DNA of 64,000 nt from Closterium sp. NIES-65. Lineage: Eukaryota > Streptophyta > Zygnematophyceae > Desmidiales > Closteriaceae. Of the stretch, positions 21,405 to 31,685 are shown one piece after another; the stretch's first letter is position 1, and the number at the start of each line of letters is the position of its first letter. The notes under the pieces are model-generated. The model made no database searches. It was given only the letters and a program-made list of their open reading frames with translations, and was not told where the DNA came from. The stretch is taken from positions 1 to 64,000 of the forward strand of contig CANXME010002430.1 in assembly GCA_948144175.1 (NCBI GenBank), in the 5' to 3' direction. The position numbers and the translations under genes were made by a program.

Positions 21405-23274
21405 ATGGCGACGACTATTCCCGCGCAGCGCCAGGCGCAGCAGCCCGTCGTGGAACACGAGATGGAGCCGCGGCCGTCCGTCACTCGCGAGGCATACAAG
21501 CCGGCCGACAAGCTCAAGGTGCGTTTCTGGGTGCATGAATTGAGGTGAATATTGAATTGAAGTTGTTTCTAAGGTACGAAATCATTTTAGAGCGTAAGGG
21601 CTTGTCAGCCCTTCTAACAGCTAGGATAAGATGCCCATGATTGTCTCGGAACTTCTAGAGTAAACTACTTAGTTCCTCTACTGCTCTCTTCACTTCTCGT
21701 CTCTTTGCAGGGTAAGATCGCGCTGATCACGGGAGGCGATTCAGGCATTGGGCGGGGCGGGGCTCACCATTTCGCATTGGACTAAAGGCTCACTTCACTT
21801 GCCTATTTCCTCTGCTTGTTCTCTTCCATTTTCGTCTTATACAGGGTAAGATCGCACTGATCACGGGAGGCGATTCAGGCATTGGGCGGAGCGTTGCACA
21901 CCACTTTGCACTGGAGGGAGCGGCGGTGGCGTTCACGTACGTGTCGCCGCGGGAGGACAAGGACGCCCAGGAGACCCTCCGCTTGCTGCGCGACGCCCAG
22001 CGCCCCGAGCACAAGCAGCCGCTCGCCATCCCCGTGGACCTCGGGCACCACGACCAGTGCAAGGAGGTCAGCTCGTGGTGGAGTTTCGTTTCTTGTTGAA
22101 AGTGTTCATCTACGATGGAATCTGGTTTTGCTTGTCACAGTTTCTCAATCGTTCAATCTTGCCAAAACGAAAGTTGTGCTTCATGATGCTTCTGAATGCT
22201 ATTGGACATTCAATTCTTCACATGGGTACACTGGCCATGCAATACTCCTGATGCTGTTCTTATTTTTCTCCGCTTCTGATTCCCTCCATGGGAGCAGGTG
22301 GTGCGGAAGGTGGCGGAGCACTTTGGGGGGGACATAGACGTGCTGGTGAACAACGCAGCGGAGCAGCACACCCACAAGACCCTCGAGGAGATCTCCCCTG
22401 AGGAGTGGGACCGCACCTTCAAGACCAACATCCACGCCTACTTCTACATGGCAAAGTATAAGTCATGCAAGGATGTTGCATGGTGAAACTGGCTTCTTGC
22501 AATGACTTGACAGCACTTGAACGCATCTGGCATGATTGCCCTGAACTGGTTATTGGAATCTGAAAATCATGGTTTTCACAGCCCGGTCTTGGCTCTCCAT
22601 CATGCGGCAGGTTTACAATTCTCACCTTTGTGTATCTGTTTCCGTGCCTTCTTCGTATCTGCAGGTATGCTCTGCCGCACATGAAGGAGGGTAGCTGCAT
22701 CATTAACACCACATCAGTTGCCGCCTACAGTGGCAATCCCACTCTCCTCCCCTACTCCACCACCAAGGCTGCCATTGTTGGTCTCACTCGCTCGCTCGCA
22801 CTCATGGTGGTTGATAAGGGGATCCGCGTGAATGGTGAGCTGAACACTTTTACCCGTAGCAGTATGCGTGAATGGTAAGGTATTATACGAGTCTTGTGAC
22901 ATACATATGTCATCCTTGGTGGTAGGGCTTGTACACATGTACAGTCAGTCAGTGATGCATGTTCAACTGCCACTAAACTTGCTGCTGTTTCACAGGTGTG
23001 GCGCCGGGACCTGTGTGGACGCCTCTCGTCCCTGCCTCCTACGAGGAGAAGCACGTGGAAGGGTTTGGCAAGCAGGTGCCCATGAAGAGGGTGGCCCAGC
23101 CGGATGAGATCGCCCCGTCCTATGTGTTCCTGGCATGCGATGACTCCTCGTACTTCACCGGCCAAATGCTCCACCCCAATGGTAAGAAATTTGTCAATTT
23201 CTTCTCAATATGTTTCTGTATTGACCACATTGTGTGTTATATATTGTGCAGGCGGGATAATTGTGAACGCGTAG
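21405..23274 (+). CDS. Short-chain dehydrogenase/reductase, glucose/ribitol dehydrogenase-like
   Basis: An NAD(P)-dependent oxidoreductase of the classical SDR fold, closest by motif pattern to plant glucose and ribitol dehydrogenase homologues and bacterial general-stress SDRs. Six exons: 21405-21518, 21845-22066, 22298-22455, 22665-22834, 22996-23181, 23252-23274. They sum to 873 bp (290 residues), with GT/AG borders and matching phases. The N-terminus ([14 protein letters not shown]...) precedes [19 protein letters not shown], the cofactor loop at about residues 38-55. NNAAEQ follows, then the catalytic Ser in [10 protein letters not shown], the Tyr and Lys in YSTTKAAI, and PGPVWTPL. The protein ends GGIIVNA. 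Length matches the family. The substrate is not defined by sequence. A duplicate of the start of exon 2 lies in intron 1. Confidence 0.92.
21711..21785 (+). repeat. Decoy copy of the start of SDR exon 2
   Basis: Repeats the first 70 or so bases of exon 2 ([14 protein letters not shown]), with its own polypyrimidine tract and AG acceptor (TCTCTTTGCAG). After the Gly loop the sequence changes ([11 protein letters not shown]) and reaches TAA at 21782-21784. I see no donor. If spliced to exon 1 it is in phase and terminates translation after about 60 residues. Confidence 0.8.
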
Positions 23275-24392
23275 GGAGTTATGTGTTCTCTTTGTGCATA
23301 GGCTTGTACATAGGGAGCAGCTGTATCTCTGATAATGTTTTTGCTTTGTGAAATGGTTAATGGTGATAAAGATGGAAAACAGAGAATGAAATAGGGTTGG
23401 ACTGTGTATAGGGATGGAAATGTTGGTGGCATGTAAAAGCCTCCAAGAACAATTATAGGGAAATATTTCTTAATAATGTTGGAACATACGCCTCATATTT
23501 CCAGCGATACACTTCAGTACTATCTCTACTATACTGATCTTTCTGGGGTCTGCTTGGAGAGACTCGTCAACTTCAAGCCTCGTCATACCTGACATCTCCC
23601 GTACTCCTGCCTCTTCATCTCTCAGACATAACTACGTGTTGCATCCTTGTGTGCCGATCGTAATCCCTGATCCAAATAGCTAGGCTCGGGAACGGCTTTA
23701 GCTCGACTGACAACTGCAGAGCACACCAAACGAATCTCGCGATCCGGATAAAACAAGGGAAGAGTGAAACGCTATTCTTGTAGTGACAAAATTTTATACG
23801 CCGAGATAGAGGGTCGCGATGCCTCTAGCTCTGTCAGATGGGGTCGTCAACAGCATGGCTGTCGGCGCGCTCTTCAAGGACTATGTACGCTCGCTCTCAC
23901 TCCTCTCTTATGTTGCTCCGCAATCTCGCGTCTCGTCGTTTTATGTTTAACGACTATGTACGACCGCCCCGTTCCCTCCGTTACGGAATGCTCGTAAGTA
24001 TGGCTCCGTGTCATCTGTATTCGAGGACTATGTACGCTCGCTCGTTTTCTTCGCGAGTGTGATGCGTCTCCGTTTTTTTTCGCAACTGATGCACAGTATA
24101 ACGCCTCCCTCCAACTTTGTCTAACGTATGGTACGCCCGCTCATTCTCGTCGCTGATTGCGCATGCTCTCCTAGTCCTCCCCTTGTCTTTCTCTTCTGAA
24201 GTATGACTAGTTCCTCGGTTTCCCTCCTCCACAGTCCTCTTCTCTCAGTGAGACTGATGTCTTGTATTATCTAATGTCCACGTCTGTGTGTTCTTCCCTA
24301 TGCCGTTGATTTTCTGCAACTTCTTCCTTCCACCTTCCCACTTGACATACCCTCACTGGCCTTCCTTTCCCTGTTGGTTTCCATTTGAAAAG
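23275..24392. other. Spacer or 5' part of the WD40 gene; first exon not located
   Basis: The motif GGACTATGTACGCTCGCTC appears near 23878 and 24027, and a shorter form ACGACTATGTACG near 23950. The WD40 protein lacks its usual first 30 or so residues in the exons I can see, so a short first exon probably lies here or in a longer upstream intron. Confidence 0.4.
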
Positions 24393-27300
24393 AACGGTCG
24401 GATCAACTCAATGGATTTTCATCGGACGGAGGACCTTCTCGTGACGGCTAGTGATGACGAGTCCATCCGAGTCTATGACACGTCAAATGCCACGTAAGCA
24501 TGACGTGATGCTCCTTGCATGTTTGCTCTAGAAAGCAAACCAGGTCGTCTTTTCATGCAACCACTCTCTCCAGGTCATTTCTCTTCTTAAACGTTAATGA
24601 CATGCTCAATTGATATGCACATGTTGGATCAATTTGATGTCTTTGACTGCACGGCACCGCATGGCACGGCACGGCACGGCATGGTATGGCATAACATTGT
24701 ACATGGCATGATCCTGCACGGCGTGGCTGGTTACCCTCTTCCTGTGCCACGTCAGCCTGGTGAAGACGATTCACAGCCGCAAGTATGGAGTGGATCAGGT
24801 GGTCTTCACTCACCACCCCTCAGCCGTGCTCTACTCCTCCAAAAACGGCTGGGATGGTAAGTTATTTATCTGGATGGTTGAGTGAGTTTGGAAATGGCTG
24901 GTAGTGCTTTCTTGAGTGACAACACAGCTGGTTCGAACTCACCACCCCTCCGCCGTGCTCTACTCCTCCAAAAACGGCTGGGATGGTACGTTCTGGATGG
25001 TGGGATCTGGATGGTGGGTTCTGGATGGTATGTTCTGGATGGTATGTTCTGGATGGTATGTTCTGGATGGTATGTTCTGGATGGTATGTTCTGGATGGTA
25101 TGTTCTGGATGGTGGGATCTGGATGGTATGTTCTGGATGGTGAGTTTCAGATGGTGGGGGTGGAATGGAAATGGCTGGTAGTGCTTTCCTGACTGACGAC
25201 ATACCTGGTTGTGATTCCCCACTCCATTTGCTGTGCTCCAATTCCTCTGGCATTTCCCTGTTCCTCTGCTTGGATGGTGTGTTTCGTTTCTGTTTATAAA
25301 ATGCTTCGTAAAAGTGGCCTCCCTATCTCGCTTTTTCCCTCCTCCCTCTCTTTGCATTCCCCACCCCCCCGCCCACCAGAATCGCTGCGCTATCTATCCC
25401 TCTACGACAATCGTTATCTACGCTACTTCAAAGGTCATCGGGACAAGTGAGTGCCCCAGTCGTTACCAGATTGGAGTGTCTTAGAGGTCAACTCTAGTCG
25501 ACCCTTTCTCTCCCCTCTTCCCCCCCCCCCCCCTCCCCCCCCTATTTCCGTCTCTCACCAAAGTCCTCTCCCTGTGCATATCCTTTAAGAACGACTCCTT
25601 CCCCTCTCTCTCGACACTCTCCTTGGCTCATTGTCCCTGTTGCACTCTCGCCCCTCTCTCACCTGCAGAGTCGTCTCTCTGTGCATATCCCTCCAGAACC
25701 ACTGCCCTTTTCTCCTCCCCCCCTCGATTATGCTGTTCCACTCATTTCCCGTCCAGCGCTCTGTTGTCCCCCATCCAATCGACTTTCTCCCTTCCTCGCC
25801 AGAGTCGTCTCCCTGTGCATGTCACCCAAAAACGACTCCTTCCTCTCAGGAGCCCTCGACCACACTGTCCGACTGTGGGACCTCAGAACGTGCGAGTGCC
25901 AGGTCAGCAGCATACGGTTGCCAGTTCAGAAGTGTGGTTTGACCCATGGGAGTTTCCAGTCGACTCAAGAAGTGAGTTTTGAGTCGAATCAAAACTCAGA
26001 ACGTGCGAGTGTCAGGTTAGCAGCCAACGGTTGCCGGTTCAGAAGTGTGGGTTTGACCCCTGGATCAGCTTCTAACTAGGGTATCGAAATAAAGTGGTTA
26101 GTTGTGAGCTTGGTGTTATATGTGAGCTGAAGCAAGTGATTCTAGGCGCCATGTTGTTATGGCGCAACTCACGTCCAACTCCCTCCCTCTCACTTCCAAC
26201 TCCCTCCCTCTCACTTCCAACTCCCTCCCTCTCTCTTTCACTTCCAGCTCCCTTCCTCGCTCCCTCTCATCCATCCCCACTCGTTCCCCAAAGTCTGATG
26301 CGCGTGAGGGGGCGGCCAGCAGTGGCATTCGATCAGCAGGGGCTCGTTTGCTCACCCTTGCCCTGTGCTGCTCCACCCATCCGCTCCCCGTCCTCCCATC
26401 CCCTTAACACTTCCTTCCCCACTCATTCTCCAGGGTCTCATGCACGTGAGGGGGCGGCCAGCAGTGGCATGCGATCAGCAGGGGCTCGTTTGCTTCACCC
26501 TTGCGTTGTTTCCCAATGCTCCGCCCATCCTTCCTCACATCCCATGGATCTCTCGTATTGTCCCATCTTCCCATCTTCCCCCCACGCAGGGCTTAATGCG
26601 AGTGAGGGGGCGGCCAGCAGTGGCATTCGATCAGCAGGGGCTCGTCTTTGCAGTGGCCATGGGGGGAGGCGCGGTGAAGCTGTTTGATGCTCGCTCGTAC
26701 GAGAAGGTGCGTCTCGCAATCCAGCGACCTCTTGTCTCCAATCTTGGCCGTCCGTTCCGTTTGGTCTCCCATCCCATCTGACCAACCATGAATCCACAGA
26801 CCTATGCACTAATTCCCGTCTTCTTCCGACCCACATAACCATGGTTCTAGGTGCTTATCCACACAGCCTATTCCCAACCGTGGGTCTTATGCGTAAGAAC
26901 CCTGGGTTGTCTTCCCGCCCACATAGGGTTTGGGTGCATAACCACCCAACGAACCTTCCCATCGCCCATATCCCCTCCCCGCAGGTTCCCCTTGGCACAT
27001 GCTGATGAGGGGGTGATGGGGGCGATGGGGGTGATGGGGGTGATGTGATGTGATGGGGGTGATCGGGGTGATGTGATGGGGGTGATGGGGGTGATGGGGG
27101 TGATGGGGGTGATGGGGGTGATGGGGTGATGGGGTGATGGGGTGATGGGGGTGATGGGGGTGATGGGGGTGATGGGGGTGATGGGGGTGATGTGATGTGA
27201 TGGGGATGATGGGGATGATGTGATGAGATGGGGGTGATGTGATGTGATGGGGGTGATGGGGGTGATGGGGGTGATGGCGGTGATGGGGTTGATGGAGGTG

Positions 27301-30300
27301 ATGGGGGTGATGGCGATGATGGGGTTGATGGGGGTGATGGGGGTGATGTGATGAGATGGGGGTGATGGGGGTGATGGGGTGACGATGCTAGTGGGAGGAG
27401 ACGAGGACGAGGTGACGTCCATCAAGTTCAGCAACGACGGCAACCAGATCCCCTCACCTCCTCCTCCCATGATCCTCCACCCTCTCTCCTCCAATCTCTC
27501 CCCCCCCACAACTTGAAACCCCCGGCCCCCCCGTCCCTTCCCCCTCCCCACAGGGTCCCTTTGATACAATGCTGGTGGGCGGGGACGAGGACGAGGATGA
27601 GGTGACGTCCATCAAGTTCAGTCATCATTAGGGTAACACTCATATTTCCTTTTCCATTCCAACAGGGTCCCTTTGACACAATGCTGGTGGGGGGAGACGA
27701 GGACGAGGTGACATCCATCAAGTTCAGCAACGATGGCAACCAGATCCTCGTCTGCACTCTCAACGGCCGCATATACCTGCTGGACGCGTTTGAAGGGCAG
27801 AAGGTGGGTCCTTTTTCCTGCTCCAGTGGGGTTGTCTGCACCTTTAGGCACCAACAAATTCCCTGCACAGGGTGAGTGGGGTTGACCGCACAGGGTGAGT
27901 GGGGTTGACCGCACAGGGTGAGTGGGGTTGACCGCACAGGGTGAGTGGGGTTGACCGCACAGGGTGAGTGGGGTTGACCGCACAGGGTGAGTGGGGTTGA
28001 CCGCACAGGGTGAGTGGGGTTGACCGCACAGGGTGAGTGGGGTTGACCGCACAGGGTGAGTGGGGTTGACCGCACAGGGTGAGTGGGGTTGACCGCACAG
28101 GGTGAGTGGGGTTGACCGCACAGGGTGAGTGCGCAGCATGCATGGGATGCCTGCACCCTCCTCAACGGCCGCATCTACCTGCTCGATGCGTTCGAAGGGC
28201 AGAAGGTGGGTCCTTTTTCAGTGTCGCATAGGTGTTGTAAATGTAGTGTAATGTAAGGCTGTGATACACTAGTAGCTGTCTGCACCCTCAACGGCCGCAT
28301 GTACCGGCTGGATGCGTTCGAAGGGCAGAAGGTTGGCTCCTTGGTGATTCGATCTTCTTTTCATATGAATAGGTTGAGATTCTCTGCAGTGGGGTTGTTA
28401 TTGAATTCGCTGCACACTCAACGGCCAAACCTACCCGCGATATGCACTCGAAAGCCAGAGTTGTGTCTGGGTCTGTGGCACAGGGTGTGGCACGGGCTGT
28501 AGCGCAGGCTGTGGCACACGTGGTGACTGGGGATGTAGAGCGGACTGTGGCATAGGGTGTCACACAGAATGTACATGCCCTCCCTCCCTCCCTCCCGCCC
28601 TCCCTCCCTCCCGCCCTCCCTCCCTCCCGCCCTCCCTCCCTCCCTCCCTCCCTCCCTCCCTCCCTCCCTCCCTCCCTCCCTCTCTCCCTCCCTCCCTCCC
28701 TCCCTCCCTCCCTCCCTCCCTCCCTCCCTCCCTCCCTCCCGCCTCCCTCCCTCCCTCCCTCCCTCCCTCCCTCCCTCCCTTCCTCCCTCCCTCCCTCCCT
28801 CCCTCCCTCCCTCCCTCCCTCCCTCCCTCCCTCCCTCCCTCCCGCCCTCCCTTCCTCCCTCCCTCCCTCCCTCCCTCCCTCCCTCCCTCCCTCCCTCCCT
28901 CCCTCCCTCCCTCCCTCCCTCCCTCCCTCCCGCCATCCCTCCCTCCCGCCCTCCCTCCCTCCCTCCCTCCCTCCCTCCCTCCCTCCCTCCCTCCCTCCCT
29001 CCCTCCCTCCCTCCCTCCCTCCCTCCCTCCCTCCCTCCCTCCCTCCCTCCCTCCCTCCCTCCCTCCCTCCCTCCCTCCCTCCCTCCCTCCCTCCTCCCTC
29101 CCTCCCTCCCTCCCTCCCTCCCTCCCTCCCTCCCTCCCTCCCTCCCTCCCTCCCTCCCTCCCTCCCTCCCTCCCTCCCTCCCTCCCTCCCTCCCTCCCTC
29201 CCTCCCTCCCGCCCTCCCTTCCTCCCTCCCTCCCTCCCTCCCTCCCTCCCTCCCGCCCTCCCTCCCTCCCGCCCTCCCTCCCTCCCTCCCTCCCTCCCTC
29301 CCTCCCTCCCTCCCTCCCTCCCTCCCTCCCTCCCTCCCTCCCTCCCTCCCTCCCTCCCTCCCTCCCTCCCTCCTTACCTCCCTCCCTCCCTCCCTCCCTC
29401 CCTCCCTCCCTCCCTCCCTCCCTCCCTCCCTCCCTCCCTCCCTCCCTCCCTCCCTCCCGCCTCCCTCCCTCCCTCCCTCCCTCCCTCCCTCCCTCCCTCC
29501 CTCCCTCCCTCCCTCCCTCCCTCCCTCCCTCCCTCCCTCCCTCCCTCCCTCCCTCCCTCCCTCCCTCCCTCGCTCCCTCCCTTCTTCCCTCCCTCCCTCC
29601 CTCCCACTCCTCCCCCTCTTCACTGGTGCCTGAACAATGGTACTCTCCATCCCTCCCCTCCTTACTCCTCCCCTTGCTTCCTCCTCTCCCTCCCACCACC
29701 AGCTACACACTCTCTGTGTCGTACCTGACATTGACGGTGCCCCGTTGGAGGCCTCTTTCAGCCCAGATGCCAAATACGTCGTATCAGGTACATTTAAGTC
29801 ATAATATTCTCACTACTTACAGATATTCAAATACTCTACACCCGCCTATTCCCGTCTGCCGCCCATTCATACGTTCTCTGCTTTGGGTTATATCTCGCTT
29901 CACTGTTCCAAATCTTGTCACTGCTGCTCCTGACACCCGACAGAACTGCTTTCAGAATCCTATGATGGCAAGAATGTGCATGTCAGCTCAGTTGTTGCTT
30001 TCTGCGTTCTGCTCTCGCTCTCCAATCTTCTCTCCTCTCTGCTCCCTGCTCTCTGCCCTCTCCTTGCTGCTCTCTGCTCTCTCCTCGCTGCCCTCTGCTC
30101 TCTCCTCGCTGCCCTCTGCTCTCTCTGCTCTACTCTCTGCTCTCAGGCTCGGGTGATGGCACGGTGAAGGCTTGGAGTGCCACCACTGGCGCTCAGGTTG
30201 GCTCCCCTTCCTCCCCATCATCTCCCGTTGCTCTTTTTCCCCTTTCCCTCTTCCTTTTCTGTTCTCGCTCGCTCGCACATGGAACCACATATTCTATGAT

Positions 30301-30595
30301 GCATGCATGCAAGCACACTTGCAATGACGCATGTGCAAGCACCCTTGCAATAAGGTGTGCAAGCACACATGCTATGATGCACGCAAATACACATGAAAGC
30401 ATATAACCCTCTACCCTAATCTCCCATTCCTGAATTCCTCCCCTCATTTCCCCAATGCAGGTGGCAACCTGGGGTAACCATGTTGGGGTGCCATCGGTGG
30501 TAAAATGGGCCCCACGTCGGCTCATGTTTGCCACAGCATCCGTGCTACTAGCTCTCTGGATACCCGACTTATCCAAGATCCCAAGGCCCGGGTGA
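24393..30595 (+). CDS. SWD2/WDR82-type WD40 protein (N-terminal exon missing)
   Basis: WDR82/SWD2 proteins (plant APRF1/S2L) are beta-propeller subunits of Set1/COMPASS H3K4 methyltransferase and of phosphatase-linked transcription-termination complexes. Nine exons join in phase: 24393-24493, 24756-24856, 25380-25446, 25803-25902, 26590-26706, 27666-27803, 29703-29787, 30147-30196, 30461-30595. They give 297 residues and a stop at 30593-30595. Recognisable stretches in order: [139 protein letters not shown] and [15 protein letters not shown]. About 30 N-terminal residues are missing. Introns contain many partial copies of the flanking exons. The gene converges on the minus-strand gene ending at 30681. 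Confidence 0.88.
24928..25150 (+). repeat. Copy of the 3' half of WD40 exon 2, then a 14-bp minisatellite
   Basis: Positions 24930-24986 repeat the end of exon 2 (ACTCACCACCCCTC through AACGGCTGGGATG), including the GT donor. They are followed by about ten units of CTGGATGGTATGTT. Sequence around GGAAATGGCTGGTAGTGCTTTC occurs on both sides (about 24890 and 25170), marking a larger duplicated block. Confidence 0.8.
25558..26066 (+). repeat. Partial copies of WD40 exon 4 on both sides of the exon
   Basis: The 5' edge of exon 4 (AGTCGTCTCCCTGTGCAT) is echoed at about 25560-25600 and 25668-25705, the latter with a CTGCAG acceptor. The 3' edge plus intron (AGAACGTGCGAGTG.CAGGT and the following 45 bases) is repeated at about 25997-26060. 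The true exon is 25803-25902, the only complete copy. Confidence 0.8.
26287..26500 (+). repeat. Two upstream partial copies of WD40 exon 5
   Basis: Copies at about 26290-26350 and 26433-26495 match the first 60 or so bases of exon 5 (CGTGAGGGGGCGGCCAGCAG, CGATCAGCAGGGGCTCGTTT). The second has a good acceptor (CATTCTCCAG) and is open in the correct frame all the way through the following intron into the true exon at 26590. Confidence 0.85.
27003..27395 (+). repeat. GGTGATGGG minisatellite in WD40 intron 5
   Basis: About 390 bp of GATGGGGGT units with local GTGATGTGAT and GGCGATGAT variants. It runs directly into the first partial copy of exon 6. Confidence 0.9.
27384..28460 (+). repeat. Partial copies of WD40 exon 6 on both sides, with a 23-bp array
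   Basis: The 5' part of exon 6 (GTCCCTTTGA.ACAATGCTGG, GACGAGGACGAG, TCCATCAAGTTCAG) is repeated at about 27384-27450 and 27550-27623, upstream of the true exon 27666-27803. The 3' part (CTCAACGGCCGCAT, GCGTTCGAAGGGCAGAAGGT) is repeated at about 28155-28215 and 28280-28340, and a decayed copy lies at 28412-28455. Between them, 27868-28130 holds about eleven 23-bp units, each containing CAGGGTGAGTGGGG, a near-consensus 5' splice site. Confidence 0.85.
28575..29612 (+). repeat. Kilobase-long CCCT microsatellite in WD40 intron 6
   Basis: Essentially pure (CCCT)n with sparse GCCC, TTCC and single-base interruptions for about 1.04 kb. The strand asymmetry (no G on the plus strand for long stretches) means the minus strand is a GGGA repeat capable of G-quadruplex or triplex structure. 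Assembly length should be treated with caution. Confidence 0.95.
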
Positions 30596-30680
30596 TAGCA
30601 AAACAATTTTGTATATGCTAGCTGCTGTGAAATATCAGCTTGTGGATACAGCATGTGAAAATAATACTATGTTCTGAAGT

Positions 30681-31685
30681 TTATGAACTGTACAGCCATG
30701 AAAATACCCTATTTTTCTTCACCATCGGTGATTTGAGTGAGGAAAATAATCGACTCCCCACTTTTGTGCGCGCACTGGTGTTGCTTGTAACGGAGCTGGC
30801 GCTCACCCCCGTCTTCACCTCAACCTTCTCCTTCGCTTCCACGTTGCATGTCTTCCTGGCCGTCCTCGACGAACTTAAAGGAAAACGGCACAGCGACGCG
30901 TCGAGCGAGGCGCGCCGCGAGAGTCGAGTCGGTGCGGGTCGGGACTTCTCCAGCCACGTCAACTCCTCCTCGTGAGCAACGGTCCACCGTTGCTGCGCTT
31001 CGACCAACTCAAGCGCCGCATCGCGAATGCGGCAGCGAGCGTTATCCACCCATCCCGGATCGCACGCTAACGCAGCGTCGGCACAGCCGCACCGCGAACC
31101 AACGCTGCTCCGACAGTTTGGACAAATCGAGAGGTCGGGGGCCGCAAAGCTCGCGCGTCGAGTCTGCTTAGAGGCTTCTCTCGCGGAAAACACGCATTTG
31201 TCACATGCGTCGCAATCCTCACCGCAATCTTCGCATGAACCTTCTGAAGCCGTTGAGTCTGACACGGATAGCAAAACCAGCGTCGCAAGGGCATCGCTGG
31301 ACCACGTCGATTGTTTCATGAGGCCGCTGTCCCATCGTGTGATTCTTTCGTTGATCGAGCTGTGCGACGAGATGTGTGACGAGCTTCGCGAACTTGAGCT
31401 TTCGAATCCTCTTTCGAATATTCCTGTAGCCCCTGGAACCTGCAAGGTAGGATTTGAACAGCCACGCGCGTAGGGGTCTACAACTCCACGCGCTAATGAC
31501 CCTCTCGCCGCCGCCGCCGCCGTCGTCGCCCCCCTGTTGGGCGCCGACAGGCTTCGTCGGCACGGCGCTCCGCCGTCCATGTCGTCACCCGATTCGAGAA
31601 AGTCGGCCCAAGCCGGTGTCGCTTCCGCTACTGACGCAACGTGGCGAGAACGCGCGAAGGAGGAAGGCGGTACGCTGGACTCCAT
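30681..31685 (-). CDS. Hypothetical protein, 334 residues, with two Cys clusters
   Basis: A single open frame from ATG 31685 to a stop at 30681, not recognised. The N-terminal third is Ser/Ala/Arg-rich. The middle holds an acidic Cys cluster (CEDCGEDCDACDKC) and, about 30 residues later, CPNCRSSVGSRCGC. Together these make a possible metal-binding pair. The C-terminal part is basic (TARKTCNVEAKEKVEVK). The frame stays open upstream to about 31790 without another ATG, so an upstream exon is possible. It converges tail-to-tail on the WD40 gene, with only about 85 bp between stops, so the 3' UTRs probably overlap. Confidence 0.5.
   Translation of the reverse strand: MESSVPPSSFARSRHVASVAEATPAWADFLESGDDMDGGAPCRRSLSAPNRGATTAAAAARGSLARGVVDPYARGCSNPTLQVPGATGIFERGFESSSSRSSSHISSHSSINERITRWDSGLMKQSTWSSDALATLVLLSVSDSTASEGSCEDCGEDCDACDKCVFSAREASKQTRRASFAAPDLSICPNCRSSVGSRCGCADAALACDPGWVDNARCRIRDAALELVEAQQRWTVAHEEELTWLEKSRPAPTRLSRRASLDASLCRFPLSSSRTARKTCNVEAKEKVEVKTGVSASSVTSNTSARTKVGSRLFSSLKSPMVKKNRVFSWLYSS

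Noticed and set aside
27868-28130. CRISPR-like array at the 23-bp repeat
   Set aside because: Units are directly adjacent with no unique spacers, in a eukaryotic intron. It is an ordinary minisatellite.
27428-28174. Repetitive [16 protein letters not shown] protein on the minus strand
   Set aside because: A frame through the 23-bp intronic array of the plus-strand WD40 gene.
28418-29773. Long Arg/Glu/Gly or Pro/Ser reading frames across the CCCT tract
   Set aside because: A pure tetranucleotide repeat has no stop codon in any frame on either strand. These frames carry no coding evidence, and the WD40 exons flank the tract.
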